From NCBI RefSeq assembly GCF_000143415.4, contig NW_003314478.1, forward strand, positions 1 through 33,887: 33,887 nucleotides of DNA, given 5' to 3'. Origin of the DNA: Selaginella moellendorffii (taxonomy: Eukaryota > Streptophyta > Lycopodiopsida > Selaginellales > Selaginellaceae). The position numbers and the translations under genes were made by a program. Positions 1 to 8,739 of this stretch are shown here, in pieces; positions within the stretch are counted from its first letter, which is position 1; every line of letters starts with the position of its first letter. Under the pieces are notes generated by a model. The model was given only the letters and a program-made list of their open reading frames with translations. It was not told the DNA's origin and searched no databases.

Positions 1-314
1 CCTTTCCCGGGAAGAATGCCAAGAATGCCAGGCTCGCGGCGGTGGTCTGGAGGAGGAGCGCCAGGAGGATTGTGAGCGCCGCGGAGCGCCATGAGCAAGA
101 ATTGTGCGTAATCCCTGATTTGTGGAAGAAATGCAGGAGGAAAAATGGTTGGAGCCAAGAACAAATTGCAACAGATTGGAAACCAGAGAAGAAAGTGCAC
201 GCCACCGAGAGAATGGCCAACACTGCCACCTTCTTCATGTCTCTTGGTGCTTGTTTGAATGTAGGTGGTAATTTATATTCTTATTATATTCATAAAAAAT
301 TAAAATATTTATAA
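1..314 (+). other. Unrecognised open frame at the left edge
   Basis: A frame open from the left edge (frame of position 3) runs to a stop at 312-314. The first 110 bases are GC-rich and encode an Ala/Arg-rich stretch; the rest is Lys/Trp-rich. No domain is recognised. From about 248 the frame runs into the AT-rich start of the duplicated block, so any real coding part would be 1-247, perhaps the end of a gene lying to the left. It could equally be a chance ORF. Confidence 0.2.
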
Positions 315-1469
315 GGTGAAACGAAAATACTATAAATATTTAGGGAATATACCTTAATCTAGCCGTTTAAATTTTTTCACTCAAATCAGTGTTTAATACT
401 ATATCTTAAATAGAACAACCGTCTAAAGTTAACTAAAATCTCTCAAAGGAAAACAAATTGTACTATTTGACTTTTTTGTAATACAAGACTCCTATCCACT
501 TGCCTATATTTACATCTTCTTTTCCACTTGTATTTTTTGGATTACAAAATGTTAAAACCATAAAATAATTATATTTGTTTAAGCTGCCACTTAGAGGTCA
601 TTAATGTTTGATATAGCCATAGAGATAACTCACTATCATTTAAAGAACTTTTTTTGATTCTTGGACTACAAATCTTTGAATTTTTGTTTTGTTCCCATTA
701 AATTGCAAAAGTTATTGGAAGCAATCTAAAAAAATATGATATTCAAACAGGGTATTATTCCTAGAATAATCTAACCACACTAGTTGCATAATTGTTTTAA
801 CTTATTTGTAGATTGTAAGTAATAAAAAAATGATTTACATAAAATTTAAAATATATAAAAAAAGAATCAATTATACTCTATTTTTTAATCAGTTAAGAAT
901 TTTGGGATATTTGGGATTAAATATTCTCATGTTTGAATAATAATGGGTTAGATAACTTCCTAGAAATTTAAACTATATTGGTTGGTTAGGAGAATCATAT
1001 TATATGTTTAATTAACATCTAGTAAAAGAGTGGCATTCTCAGGAGAGTGCTATTTAAAAAAATAATTAAATATAAAAGGAAAAAGTTTATAAATAAAAAT
1101 GCACATCTTTTTCCAATTAGTTAAAGATTTCGAGATATTATAGTGAAATATAGAAAGAAAGAGCATATGAATAAAACATAATTGATTAAGGGTATTAGGA
1201 TATTGAGTGTTAGGATAACCACCTTTACCACTAACTTTGATATTTTAAAATATTCTACCATTTAATAATTAAATTTGTTTTGTATTTAAACACTATTTTG
1301 GTATATTCTGGTTTATTCTACGATTGATCAATTAGGTTAATAAATAATACTAAACAGTGTTACAAACTAATTATTCTTCTCATATAAAGTTTTTATTATT
1401 ATCATTAAATATTCTTTAATCTAGGCACGTTCTTACAACAATCTTGAGTCCAATATTTTGGGTTGGACT
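315..1469. other. AT-rich leader upstream of PPR copy A
   Basis: No gene is seen. The stretch is very AT-rich and contains loosely repeated phrases of the type AGTTAAAGATTT followed by GGGATATT (near 895, 1120 and 1190). It is matched with many indels by 29095-30253 in copy B. It probably contains the promoter and 5' UTR of the PPR gene, but no convincing TATA box could be chosen among the many AT runs. Confidence 0.5.
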
Positions 1470-3260
1470 ATGAAGAGGAACTCTAACATTCATTTTATTC
1501 AATCCTGCAAAAGCCTTTATGAAGCAAGAGAGATTTACTTGAATCTTCAAAGGAATCATCCACTTGCTGATGATTCCTTCCTCAGCAACAAGCTCATTGA
1601 GATGTTTGGCAAATATGGAAGCCCACAAGAGGCACGCCAAATCTTTGATACCATCAAACACAAAGATTCCTTTTCGTGGGCTTTCATGTTTCAAGCTTAT
1701 GCCCAAAACTCCCATCTTAAACATGCAAAAGAGATCTTCGACAAAATGCCGCAAAAGGATGTCTTTGCATGGACATCCATGCTCTTGGCATATGCCCGAA
1801 CTGGGCATGTTCTCAATGCCCAAAAAACATTTGATGAGATGCCGCAACACAGCCTTCTCTCATGGAACGCAATCCTGTGAGTCCACGCACATGGCTGGGA
1901 TCTAAAAAATGCCCAGAGGATTATCTCCGGGATGCCCGAGTATGATCTCGTGTCTTGGAATTCCATTCCTGCGGCATATGCCTGGAACGGGCATGTAGAG
2001 GGATCGAAACGTGTTTTCTATTCAATGGAGGCTCGTGACCTTGTGTCATGGACGACAATCTTGGTTGCCTTGTCGCAGGGCGGAGATTTGCACGGAGCAA
2101 AGCTTTTGTTTGATGTAATGCCGCAGCACGATCTCGTCGCCTGGACCGCGATGCTTAGCGCGTACGCACTGAACGAGGATGTCGATTCGGCACAAAGGAT
2201 TTTCCGCGAGATGCCTGAGATAGATCTCGTTTCGTGCAACACCGTGATGCGATGCTGCCGTGATGCTAGACAATCAAATCTTATATTTGACTCCATGCCG
2301 CAGAGAGCTCTCTCGTCGTGGACAACAATGCTCGCTGTTCTTGCCAAGAACAGCCCCGGGGAGGAAACCAAGAGCTTTTTCTATCAAATGCCGGAGCTTG
2401 ATCTTACTTCCTGTACGATAATGCTGCTCTCACAACCCTCAGACTTGGAGCCTGTGAAGGCCACCTTTGATCAAAAGCCGCAGCGAGACCTGTGCTCTTG
2501 GAACTCTGTTCTGTCGGTGTATGCCCAATCAGGGCATTGTGACTTTGCTCTTAGACTCTTTAACAAGATGCCCGAAATGGATATGGTTTCGTGGAACACA
2601 ATGTTAAATGCGTTTGTTCTAACTAGCAAACTACGTGAAGCTGCTTTACTCTTTCATAGCATGCTAGAACGCAACCTTGTGACCTGGGATGCTTTGATAT
2701 CTGCATTTTCCCGAGAAGGCCATATTGTATACGCAAGGAAACTTTTTGATACAGCCCCTGACAGAGACCAAATCTTGTGGAGCTCCATGATAGCTTCATA
2801 TGCACAAGTAAGCACCACTGCCAGCAAGGCCTTTCATCTCTTCAACGAAATGCAGGCCGTCGATTCCCCAAACACATCGTGCTTCGCATCCATCCTGGCC
2901 GCAAACAGCCACAAAGGCAGCTTTCAAGCGGGAAAGAGCTTCTTCGCTTCCATGGTTGTGGATCACGCCATTGAGCCCACAAGGCAGCACTACAGTTGCA
3001 TGGTAGATCTCTTGAGCCGAGCCGGCCACCTTCACGACGCCAAAGATCTAATCTTAAGCATGCCGTTCGTTCCCAGTGCTCTCGAGTGGACGTGCCTTCT
3101 CGGAGCATGCAAGAGCCACGAGGATTATAACAGTCTTAGACTGGGAGACGATGTAGTGAGATCTGTAATGAACGTAACCGACGCAACTCCCAAGACACCC
3201 TATGCTTTACTAGCAAACGTCTACACAAGCTCCCAAACAAAAAATCCACACTATATGTAA
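1470..3260 (+). pseudogene. PPR protein (PLS class with E-type end), copy A, one internal stop
   Basis: The family consists of organelle-targeted RNA-binding proteins that act in transcript editing or processing. The ATG at 1470 opens a frame of 596 codons interrupted once by TGA at 1878-1880; the same frame continues to the stop at 3258-3260. About 13 tandem motifs of roughly 31 residues are visible, most ending in MPE or MPQ and starting with a D-x-x-S-W type helix. They are followed by a longer motif with HYSCMVDLLSRAGHL, then an E1-like segment (WTCLLGACKSHED to YALLANVY). The protein ends abruptly without E2, E+ or DYW, so it would need a DYW partner to edit. Copy B has TCA (Ser) at the TGA position, so TGA is a derived nonsense change. 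The ATG at 1932 could still start a 442-residue product. The gene converges on the glycine-rich gene 40 bp downstream. No transit peptide could be judged. Confidence 0.8.
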
Positions 3261-3300
3261 AATCTAAGGACTTACTCTCTCCTGTACACATGAAGTCATT

Positions 3301-3510
3301 TTAATCACCTCCGCCACCGCCACCTCCTCCGCCACAGCCCCCACCGCCACAGCCTCCGCCACCACCACAGCCTCCTCCACCGTGGCCTCCACCGTGGTCA
3401 CCACCAGAGCCTCCACTGTGGTGGTGGCCACCGCTAAACATTGCTCCCACGAAATCGGATCGCCTTCTTGGCTTTCGCCTTTTTGGAGATGGAAAGAAAC
3501 TGAAACACAT
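3301..3510 (-). CDS. Small Gly/His/Cys-rich basic protein, copy A (69 aa)
   Basis: The chosen ATG (3508-3510) gives a protein starting MCFSFFPSPKRRKPRRRSDF, an NLS-like basic block. A Gly/His segment (HHH, DH, GGGH) and a Gly tail with three Cys follow, ending in Asp. An upstream in-frame ATG at 3558 exists, but the MCF start aligns with copy B and with the divergent gene at 3878. The function is unknown; His and Cys spaced by Gly could bind metal (inference). A TATA-like TGTATAC lies about 45 bp upstream on the minus strand (near 3551-3558). The Gly tail differs in length from copy B (69 against 60 residues), as expected for slippage in GGN repeats, but the frame is kept in both copies, which suggests that the gene is real. 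Confidence 0.65.
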   Translation of the reverse strand: MCFSFFPSPKRRKPRRRSDFVGAMFSGGHHHSGGSGGDHGGGHGGGGCGGGGGCGGGGCGGGGGGGGGD

Positions 3511-3877
3511 TTTGGATTGATTGCTTGCAAGGGGGCATAATCTTCTGCTTGTATACAAGGCTAGAAGGCAATGTGAGACTTTGACTCAGAGGAAGCCACG
3601 AAGAAAGCAATGATAGCGCGTGGACCTGGAGAAGTTTATGCAATCAGTGCCACGTCGTGACACTTCATCAGAGTGTTCAAGAAACGCAAGACGTAACACT
3701 ACAAACGTGCATTTGTCTATCCAATCTTTGAAGAATACGTGCATAAAATCTCGTCAAATTGCGCGTGAAGGAAGTTGCTTTGCTTGCTCCATATGGGGCC
3801 AATCAGATGTTCTCCTGCCTACTATATAAGCGCAAGCCTCCTCGCATCAATCATACCTTTATCTTGCGCAATCCAAG
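3511..3877. promoter_or_regulatory. Shared divergent promoter of the two glycine-rich genes, copy A
   Basis: This 367-bp interval separates two ATGs pointing away from each other. Toward the plus gene there is a CCAAT box (GGCCAATCAG near 3797-3806) and a strong TATA box TATATAAG at 3823-3830, 48 bp before the ATG. A CCACGTCGTG (ACGT-core, ABRE-like) lies near 3650. Copy B (32230-32596) preserves the CCAAT and TATA elements. Co-regulation of the pair is inferred. Confidence 0.6.
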
Positions 3878-3948
3878 ATGTGTTTCGGTTTCTCTCAATC
3901 CTCTAACAGGCGAAAGCAGAGGCGAAGGCGCCCGTCTGCAGCAACGGG
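3878..3948 (+). pseudogene. 5' part of small Gly/Cys-rich gene, copy A, cut by Copia
   Basis: The ATG at 3878 begins MCFGFSQSSNRRKQRRRR, paralogous to the divergent minus gene and nearly identical to the intact copy B gene at 32597. After 71 nt the frame enters the Copia 5' LTR at 3949 and ends at a TAG at 3977-3979 inside the LTR, giving a 33-residue chimeric peptide that lacks the Gly/Cys tail. The TATA and CCAAT boxes remain in place upstream, so a truncated transcript may still be made. The remainder of the gene lies at 8504-8626. Confidence 0.85.
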
Positions 3949-4098
3949 TGTTGAGAGTGGCCCTGTGCCACGTGGTTAGTCCACGTGGAGAGACACGAGT
4001 CTTCATTGGTTCACCATGTCACACATATGTACATTTTTCATTCCATATATGCTATGACGGATCTTGAGCACCATCACACGGTTTCACCTTTCGTTAGA
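3949..4098 (+). repeat. Copia 5' LTR
   Basis: 150 bp, identical to 8354-8503. At 3968-3988 it carries two perfect CCACGTGG boxes separated by TTAGT, so two G-box cores (CACGTG). A TATA-like CATATATG lies near 4044. The LTR is short for a Copia element. Confidence 0.95.
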
Positions 4099-4110
4099 TG
4101 GTATCGGAGC
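4099..4110 (+). promoter_or_regulatory. Copia primer-binding site
   Basis: TGGTATCGGAGC starts directly after the LTR. It is one base away from the common plant initiator-Met tRNA primer site TGGTATCAGAGC. The TRIM at 22729 uses the same variant. Confidence 0.9.
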
Positions 4111-4111
4111 A

Positions 4112-4252
4112 ATGCCTGGGAGAGCGCAAAGAATACGAAACCGTAGAATCAGGGCGACACTCGCTAGGGTGAATCGGAGCCTCCGTCTACGTAGACAGAG
4201 GCGTGCCCTAATCCAAACGCTCCAGGCCTTGCAAGAGGCACTGGACGACTAA
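4112..4252 (+). CDS. Arg-rich leader ORF of the Copia (46 aa), unproven
   Basis: The first ATG after the primer site opens a 46-residue ORF in a different frame from gag-pol, ending 49 nt before the polyprotein ATG. It contains 13 Arg, concentrated in the first 31 residues, then a Leu-spaced helix-like tail (ALIQTLQALQEALDD). The layout, basic region then leucine repeat, resembles a miniature bZIP or an RNA-binding peptide. It may be a chance upstream ORF that only modulates translation; no homologue is known to me. Confidence 0.3.
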   Translation: MPGRAQRIRNRRIRATLARVNRSLRLRRQRRALIQTLQALQEALDD

Positions 4253-4301
4253 GAACCTGGACCTAGACTTGAACGAGTGGTGGGATTGGGTGTCGGCACC
4301 C

Positions 4302-7300
4302 ATGGCAGCCACTGTTCCTACAAATCCGCCTCCAAATCCACCACCTATTTCCCCTCCCATCACAAATCCGACTGTGCCTACAGCGGATATCATTTCAGTG
4401 GACGCAAATCCACCAAAATTTGATGGGAGGAACTGGCGCTTCTGGAAGACAAAATTCGAATCCTATATGGATGAACGAGGCCTCTGGGACATCACCACAG
4501 GAACTGAGACACTTCCAGATACAGCTACAGTGGATGAAACTGCGAAGTATCGCAAGAAGGACCTGAGAGCTTTGGGCAAATTCCATGCAGCGCTGGAGGG
4601 GCGAGAATTCCATTGCATTGGACGGTGCAAGAGTGCAAAGGAAGCGTGGGAGGCCATGAAGCAGACTTACCAGATCCCTTCAACATCCCATCGCATATTT
4701 TTACGGAAGCAGCTTCATGCATTGGTGATGGCTGAAGGGGATGATCTCAAGGATCATCTTGCTGGTGTGAGAACCATCTTAGATGATCTTAAGGATGTAG
4801 GTGCAAACATAGAGGATGAAGAAGAAGCAGAGCTGGTGCTCGTCACACTTCCTCCATCCTTTGATCCTCTCATACGTAGCCTCACTACCACTGGAACTCC
4901 TCTAACCCTGAATGGCGTGATCAGTAGCCTCCAGGACGATGATCTGAGACGAAGAGCAACAACAGGATCAGAGGCCGTTGCATTCTACTCTTCTCTCAGG
5001 AAAGAAACAGTGAACAAAGGGAAACAAGGAGCCTCTTCATCCAAGAAGCCCAAGTGTTCTCATTGCAACAAGAAAGGCCATGACGAAGCTCAATGCTGGG
5101 TGAAAAATCCATCTCTCAAGCCTGTAAGGAACAATGCAAAGAAAAAGGTGGTACACGCCTTCATCTTGTCACGAGCTATGGCTGTGGCAGCACTGTCTGC
5201 AGAGTGCATCTACCTGGATTCTGCTGCCACAGACCATATGTTCAACAGTGATAAGTACTTTGAAGCCTATGTTCCTACAGCCACAGAGGAGTATGTCATC
5301 GTTGGCAATGCCCAGCAGCTTGCTGTGAAAGGAATTGGAACCATCAAGTTCACTTTACCACAAGGAATAGTCGTAAAGATCCACGAGGTTCTTTATATTC
5401 CTGGTTTATGTGCTAATTTGTTCTCTGTGGGACAATTTGCTGAGGATGGGTATCAGTTCGCCATTACACCTCGCCAATTCCAGCTGATCTCGACCACAGG
5501 AGCCATCCTCACAGCGTCCCGGCCTGGACGGCGTGACCTCTACCGCCTTACCATGCTGCCAGATCTTGCTGGACGGAGTCTGGGCCTACACGCACAAAAG
5601 ACAACGACCAGTCACTCACTGGAGCTTTGGCACGCACGCCTGGGGCATCCTAGTGCTGATAGAATCAAGCAGCTCGCACGCGAGCAGATGGTTGAAGGTC
5701 TAGATCTGGACCCAAGAGCCGTTCTTCCATTTTGCCAGGGCTGTCAGCTCGGAAAATCTACTCGCCAACCTTTCCCCAAGACTGGAGCATCTCGAGCTAC
5801 AGAGCTCATGGAACTTGTACACACTGATGTGTGTGGCCCGATGGCCACCACAGCAGTGGGAGGTATCCAATACTTTATCAGTTTCATTGATGACTACAGT
5901 CGTCGCACTATGATCTACCCTATGGCTCGCAAATCCCAATCGTTACACTACTTCCAGACTTTCAAGGATATGGGAGAAAAACAAACTGGGAAAAAGCTCA
6001 AGCGATTGAGAAGTGATGGTGGAGGCGAATTCACTTCCAATGCTTTCAACCAGCTGTGTGAGCAAGGAGGGATTGTGCGAGAACTTACAACGCGAGAGAC
6101 TCCACAACAGAATGGCGTAGCTGAGCGCAAGAATCGCACACTAGTGGAGAGTGCTCGGGCAATGCTACTTTCCAGTGGTTTGCCTCGCAGCTTCTGGTGT
6201 TACGCTGTCTTGACGGCGAACTATCTCCAGAACCGGCTCCCCACCTCTGCCCTTGCTGACATCACTCCTGAAGAAGCATGGAGTGGCAAGAAACCTACAG
6301 TTACGCATCTGAGAATATTCGGGTGTGAAGCGTGGGCACACATCCCTGATGGAATGCGCAAGAAATTGGACCCCAAGAGCCAGAAGGCTGTGTTTGTGGG
6401 CTACAGCCTCGATCACAAAGCCTATCGTCTCTGGAATCCAATCACGAAGCAGGAGATCCTGAGCAGAGATGTGGTTTTCAACGAGAATTCGTTTCTTCCT
6501 TCTAGTCAAGGTTCTACTTCCAGACCTACCTTGACCGAAGAAAATGACGTTGAAGCGGAACAAGATCAGTTGACTGTCGGCACGATCACTGTGCCGCTTC
6601 AAACAGTCCCTATGCAACAATCTATGCCCGCTTCTACTCCAACACCACCAACCCTGCCGCCTCCTCCAGATCCTCTACGCAGATCGAACCGCACAAGGCG
6701 GCCTACTGAGCGTCTCATCGAGACAATGGTCTCCTCTCGTGCAGCTGGGACTCCTACTGTTCCGAGGACCTATGGAGAAGCCATGGCCTCACAGGAAGCG
6801 TCTTACTGGCGTGTAGCAATGGAAGCCGAGATTGCTTCACAGCAAAAGAACGAGACACATGTTCTTGTTCCAACTGTGCCTTCCAATCGCCAGATTATCA
6901 AGAGCATGAGGGTGTATGCTCTGAAGCTTAATCCTGATGGCTCGGTTCGCTACAAGGCGCGATTGGTGGCGAAAGGATGCTCGCAAGTTCCTGGACTTGA
7001 CTACAACGACACCTTTGCTCCAGTGGTTAAGCATTCTACTCTTCGTTCCTTGATTAATTTTGCTGCGGTGGGAGACTTTGATCTGGAACAGATGGATGTG
7101 ACCACGGCGTTTCTTTATGGCGCGCTTGAAGAAGAAATCTATATGGCACAGCCAGAAGGATTTCTAGCCGCTGGAAAAGAGGATCATCTCTGGCTTCTCA
7201 AGAAAGCTGTCTACGGCTTGAAACAAGCACCCAGATCTTGGTACAAATGCTTTGACGATTTTATACTAAGTGTGGGCTTTTCCCGTAGCGAGGCAGACCC

Positions 7301-8384
7301 CAATCTTTATATTCGGGTGGAGGGTGAATCATTTGTGATCATCGCTCTTTATGTTGATGATACTCTTGTCATCCATAATCATCACTTAATGTTTCTCCAG
7401 GTTAAGCGAGATCTTTGCAGCCAATTTGAGATGAAAACTCTTGGCTCAGCTTCCTACTTTCTTGGCATGGAACTTGTGCATGAACGCTCTCAACGCACTA
7501 TCTATCTTCACCAAGCCAAGTATATAGAAGAGATGCTGGCCAGGTTTTCTATGACGAGCTCTAATCCAGTGGCGACACCAATGGAACTAGGCTGCCACCT
7601 TTCACGAGCCATGTCTCCTGAGACAGAGGACGACAAGAGAGCCATGGACTCCATCCCTTACAGACAAGCTGTTGGCAGTCTCATGTATCCAGCTGTTTGT
7701 ACGCGCCCAGATATTTCTTTTGCCATCAGCAAAGTTAGCCAATTCCTGGCTAATCCTGGATCTCAACATTGGGCAGCGGTGAAACGCATCTTCAGGTACC
7801 TTCGAGGTACTACTTACCTTGGATTGTGCTACCAGGGAAAAGAGCTTACCCTCACGGGCTACTGTGATGCTGATTTTGGGGGAGACTGTGACACACGCAA
7901 GTCCACCTCTGGCTATTCGTTTTCCCTGGGCAGTGCGGCAGTCTCGTGGTGCAGCAGGAAGCAAAGTACAGTGGCAACCTCTAGTACTGAAGCAGAATAT
8001 TTGGCAGCCTCACAAGCTACCAAAGAAGGTGTGTGGTTACGCTCACTACTTTCTAACCTTGGTGTGAGTGTGAAGACTCCCACTCGCCTCTTCTGTGACA
8101 ATCAAAGCTGCATTGCGTTAGCGGCCAATCCTCGCTTTCATTCACGCACCAAACACTTTGGGATTCATCATCATTTTGTTCGTGAGAAAGTGGAAGATGG
8201 CACAATTGAGCTGATCTACTGCGACACGACCACTCAGGTTGCAGATATCTTCACAAAAGCACTACCCCGAGATCGATTTCAAGTCCATCGCGAAGGGCTG
8301 GGACTTTCTCCACTGATGAGCATCACTCGTGATGGCCACAGTGCCAGTGGGAGTGTTGAGAGTGGCCCTGTGCCACGTGGTTAG
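4302..8384 (+). CDS. Copia gag-pol polyprotein (1360 aa)
   Basis: One frame runs from the ATG at 4302 to TAG at 8382-8384; an open frame without ATG extends further upstream. Order, in residues: gag (about 40-200, with FDGRNWRFWK); CCHC knuckle at about 252-265 (C-x2-C-x4-H-x4-C); aspartic protease with LDSAATDH (Asp about 306); pre-integrase HHCC zinc site (about 440-490); integrase with Asp509, Asp572 and Glu608, a D-D-35-E spacing; reverse transcriptase with YVDD at 1017-1020; RNase H starting with CDADF (Asp about 1189) and including STEAEY. This protease-integrase-RT-RNaseH order defines Copia. All catalytic residues looked for are present. The last 10 codons lie inside the 3' LTR. Gag and pol are fused without a frameshift. 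Confidence 0.97.
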   Translation: MAATVPTNPPPNPPPISPPITNPTVPTADIISVDANPPKFDGRNWRFWKTKFESYMDERGLWDITTGTETLPDTATVDETAKYRKKDLRALGKFHAALEGREFHCIGRCKSAKEAWEAMKQTYQIPSTSHRIFLRKQLHALVMAEGDDLKDHLAGVRTILDDLKDVGANIEDEEEAELVLVTLPPSFDPLIRSLTTTGTPLTLNGVISSLQDDDLRRRATTGSEAVAFYSSLRKETVNKGKQGASSSKKPKCSHCNKKGHDEAQCWVKNPSLKPVRNNAKKKVVHAFILSRAMAVAALSAECIYLDSAATDHMFNSDKYFEAYVPTATEEYVIVGNAQQLAVKGIGTIKFTLPQGIVVKIHEVLYIPGLCANLFSVGQFAEDGYQFAITPRQFQLISTTGAILTASRPGRRDLYRLTMLPDLAGRSLGLHAQKTTTSHSLELWHARLGHPSADRIKQLAREQMVEGLDLDPRAVLPFCQGCQLGKSTRQPFPKTGASRATELMELVHTDVCGPMATTAVGGIQYFISFIDDYSRRTMIYPMARKSQSLHYFQTFKDMGEKQTGKKLKRLRSDGGGEFTSNAFNQLCEQGGIVRELTTRETPQQNGVAERKNRTLVESARAMLLSSGLPRSFWCYAVLTANYLQNRLPTSALADITPEEAWSGKKPTVTHLRIFGCEAWAHIPDGMRKKLDPKSQKAVFVGYSLDHKAYRLWNPITKQEILSRDVVFNENSFLPSSQGSTSRPTLTEENDVEAEQDQLTVGTITVPLQTVPMQQSMPASTPTPPTLPPPPDPLRRSNRTRRPTERLIETMVSSRAAGTPTVPRTYGEAMASQEASYWRVAMEAEIASQQKNETHVLVPTVPSNRQIIKSMRVYALKLNPDGSVRYKARLVAKGCSQVPGLDYNDTFAPVVKHSTLRSLINFAAVGDFDLEQMDVTTAFLYGALEEEIYMAQPEGFLAAGKEDHLWLLKKAVYGLKQAPRSWYKCFDDFILSVGFSRSEADPNLYIRVEGESFVIIALYVDDTLVIHNHHLMFLQVKRDLCSQFEMKTLGSASYFLGMELVHERSQRTIYLHQAKYIEEMLARFSMTSSNPVATPMELGCHLSRAMSPETEDDKRAMDSIPYRQAVGSLMYPAVCTRPDISFAISKVSQFLANPGSQHWAAVKRIFRYLRGTTYLGLCYQGKELTLTGYCDADFGGDCDTRKSTSGYSFSLGSAAVSWCSRKQSTVATSSTEAEYLAASQATKEGVWLRSLLSNLGVSVKTPTRLFCDNQSCIALAANPRFHSRTKHFGIHHHFVREKVEDGTIELIYCDTTTQVADIFTKALPRDRFQVHREGLGLSPLMSITRDGHSASGSVESGPVPRG

Positions 8385-8503
8385 TCCACGTGGAGAGACA
8401 CGAGTCTTCATTGGTTCACCATGTCACACATATGTACATTTTTCATTCCATATATGCTATGACGGATCTTGAGCACCATCACACGGTTTCACCTTTCGTT
8501 AGA
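8354..8503 (+). repeat. Copia 3' LTR
   Basis: 150 bp, identical to the 5' LTR. The polyprotein stop codon falls in the spacer between its two G-boxes (8373-8393). Confidence 0.95.
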
Positions 8504-8626
8504 ACGGGCGCCTTCGTGAGTGGTGGCGGAGCTTGTGCTGGCACTGGCGGCAGAGGCTGTGGTGGCGGTGGCGGCGGCGGCGGTGGTGGTGGCTGCGGAG
8601 GAGGTGGCGGCGGTGGAGGCTGCTAA
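8504..8626 (+). pseudogene. 3' part of small Gly/Cys-rich gene, copy A
   Basis: After the target duplication ACGGG (8504-8508) the reading frame of the interrupted gene resumes with GAF, then a Gly-rich tail containing Cys at intervals and ending GGC before TAA at 8624-8626. Compared with copy B it lacks several residues after GAF and has fewer Gly/Cys units. It is separated from its promoter and start by the 4.56-kb Copia. Confidence 0.85.
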
Positions 8627-8739
8627 ATACTCTGTATGAGAAATAGCCATGCATATGAATGTTTGTAAATATGCATAATCTCAAACTTCCTCAAATAATA
8701 CGTACAATTTGTTTGTATTTTTTTACAGCCAAGGATTGA

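Larger units (their letters stand above)
3949..8503 (+). mobile_element. Complete Ty1/Copia LTR retrotransposon
   Basis: The element is 4555 bp with two 150-bp LTRs, identical by eye. A primer-binding site follows the 5' LTR directly, and one uninterrupted gag-pol frame fills the interior. The target duplication ACGGG lies at 3944-3948 and 8504-8508. Copy B of the host block is the empty site (single ACGGG near 32663). Identical LTRs, an intact frame and a perfect target duplication all indicate a recent, possibly still active, insertion. The LTR starts TG but ends GA rather than CA. A purine-rich GTGGGAG precedes the 3' LTR at 8347-8353 as a weak polypurine tract. Confidence 0.97.

Noticed and set aside
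1876-1925. Intron in PPR copy A starting at GTGAGT (1877-1882), removing the TGA
   Set aside because: The sequence after the TGA continues a normal PPR motif in the same frame, and copy B encodes Ser there. Splicing would remove part of the repeat. A mutation explains it better, though RNA data could change this.
3264-3530. Other long frames across the GGN repeat tracts (Val/Ala/Glu-rich or His/Arg-rich), also at 8499-8684 and 32514-33031
   Set aside because: Trinucleotide repeats keep all frames open. Only the frames with the conserved MCF start and well-placed TATA box are supported.
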